A stretch of DNA of 64,000 nt from Peronospora farinosa (taxonomy: Eukaryota > Oomycota > Peronosporomycetes > Peronosporales > Peronosporaceae). This document shows, piece by piece, positions 63,958-64,000 of this stretch. The notes beneath the pieces were generated by a model. The model was given only the letters and a program-made list of their open reading frames with translations. It ran no database searches and had not been told where the DNA came from. The DNA lies in contig CANTFK010000877.1 in the NCBI GenBank assembly GCA_947646735.1, forward strand, positions 62,001 to 126,000, written 5' to 3'. Each line of letters starts with the position of its first letter. Position 1 is the first letter of the stretch. A program made the translations under genes and the position numbers.

Positions 63958-64000
63958 GAGATGACTCAGTTGCCTACGTTCGAACCTAAAATGTTCTTGC

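Larger units (their letters stand above)
59665..64000 (+). mobile_element. Ty3/Gypsy element E (D family), 5' part, runs off right edge
   Basis: Begins with a 446-bp LTR matching that of element D, followed by a primer-binding site shared with element B, a broken gag interrupted by a solo LTR, a zinc knuckle, a broken protease and the start of the protease-RT linker. The remainder lies beyond the window. Premature stops in gag and protease make it inactive. Confidence 0.88.

Noticed and set aside
1..64000. tRNA or rRNA genes
   Set aside because: No convincing tRNA cloverleaf or rRNA block was noticed by eye; a covariance-model scan would be needed to exclude small ones.

Overview
The window looks like nuclear DNA of an oomycete, most likely of the Phytophthora / downy-mildew group. 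The genes are compact with very short GT-AG introns (about 67 to 86 bases). The protein families fit: a long tandem saposin protein, a WRKY19-like zinc-finger repeat protein, and RME-8, Notchless and METTL17 homologues. The flanks are packed with Ty3/Gypsy and Ty1/Copia retrotransposons. All gene calls come from reading frames, splice-site logic and remembered family motifs; no database was searched.

Layout. (1) 1-27.2 kb is a nested retrotransposon block that can be unpicked layer by layer. A decayed Copia element (about 23,983-27,187, + strand) holds a minus-strand Gypsy element, here called C. The 5' LTR of C was split by a plus-strand Gypsy element A (3,945-22,962), and the gag of C was cut by another plus-strand element D (1-2,765, running off the left edge). 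The 3' LTR of A was in turn split by a minus-strand element B (14,908-22,461), which has 342-bp LTRs differing at one base and a perfect 5-bp target duplication. The Copia element also carries an old solo LTR of the B family. (2) 28.4-58.1 kb is a block of about ten cellular genes: an inositol polyphosphate kinase; a secreted protein with nine full saposin B domains plus a degenerate one; Notchless (ribosome assembly); a Siva-like cysteine-rich protein; a basic unknown protein; a giant RME-8/DNAJC13 endosomal protein; the cytochrome bc1 core protein 2; a METTL17/Rsm22 mitoribosome factor; a WRKY19-like repeat protein; and a small acidic-tailed unknown. (3) 59.0-64.0 kb is repeat again: a Copia reverse-transcriptase fragment, then a D-family Gypsy element E running off the right edge, with its gag interrupted by a solo LTR of the A/C superfamily.

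The cellular genes are ordinary housekeeping functions with no operon-like logic; two pairs share divergent promoters (saposin/Notchless and RME-8/QCR2).

The most unusual signal is in the retrotransposons. Elements A, B and D each carry, between pol and the 3' LTR, a long open frame on the strand opposite to gag-pol. These antisense frames share recognisable blocks: a coiled coil, a charged low-complexity region, an MFG-acidic motif in A and D, and a block of the form E-x-(D/E)-A-x(3)-S-W-x-A-F-I in B and D. In B and D the antisense frame overlaps the chromodomain end of pol. Other notable points are a 14-bp perfect stem-loop engulfing the gag stop codon of A, a likely primer-binding site overlapping the gag start codon in A and C, a second RNase H in A, minisatellites inside the U3 of related LTRs, and introns at homologous positions in the saposin repeats.
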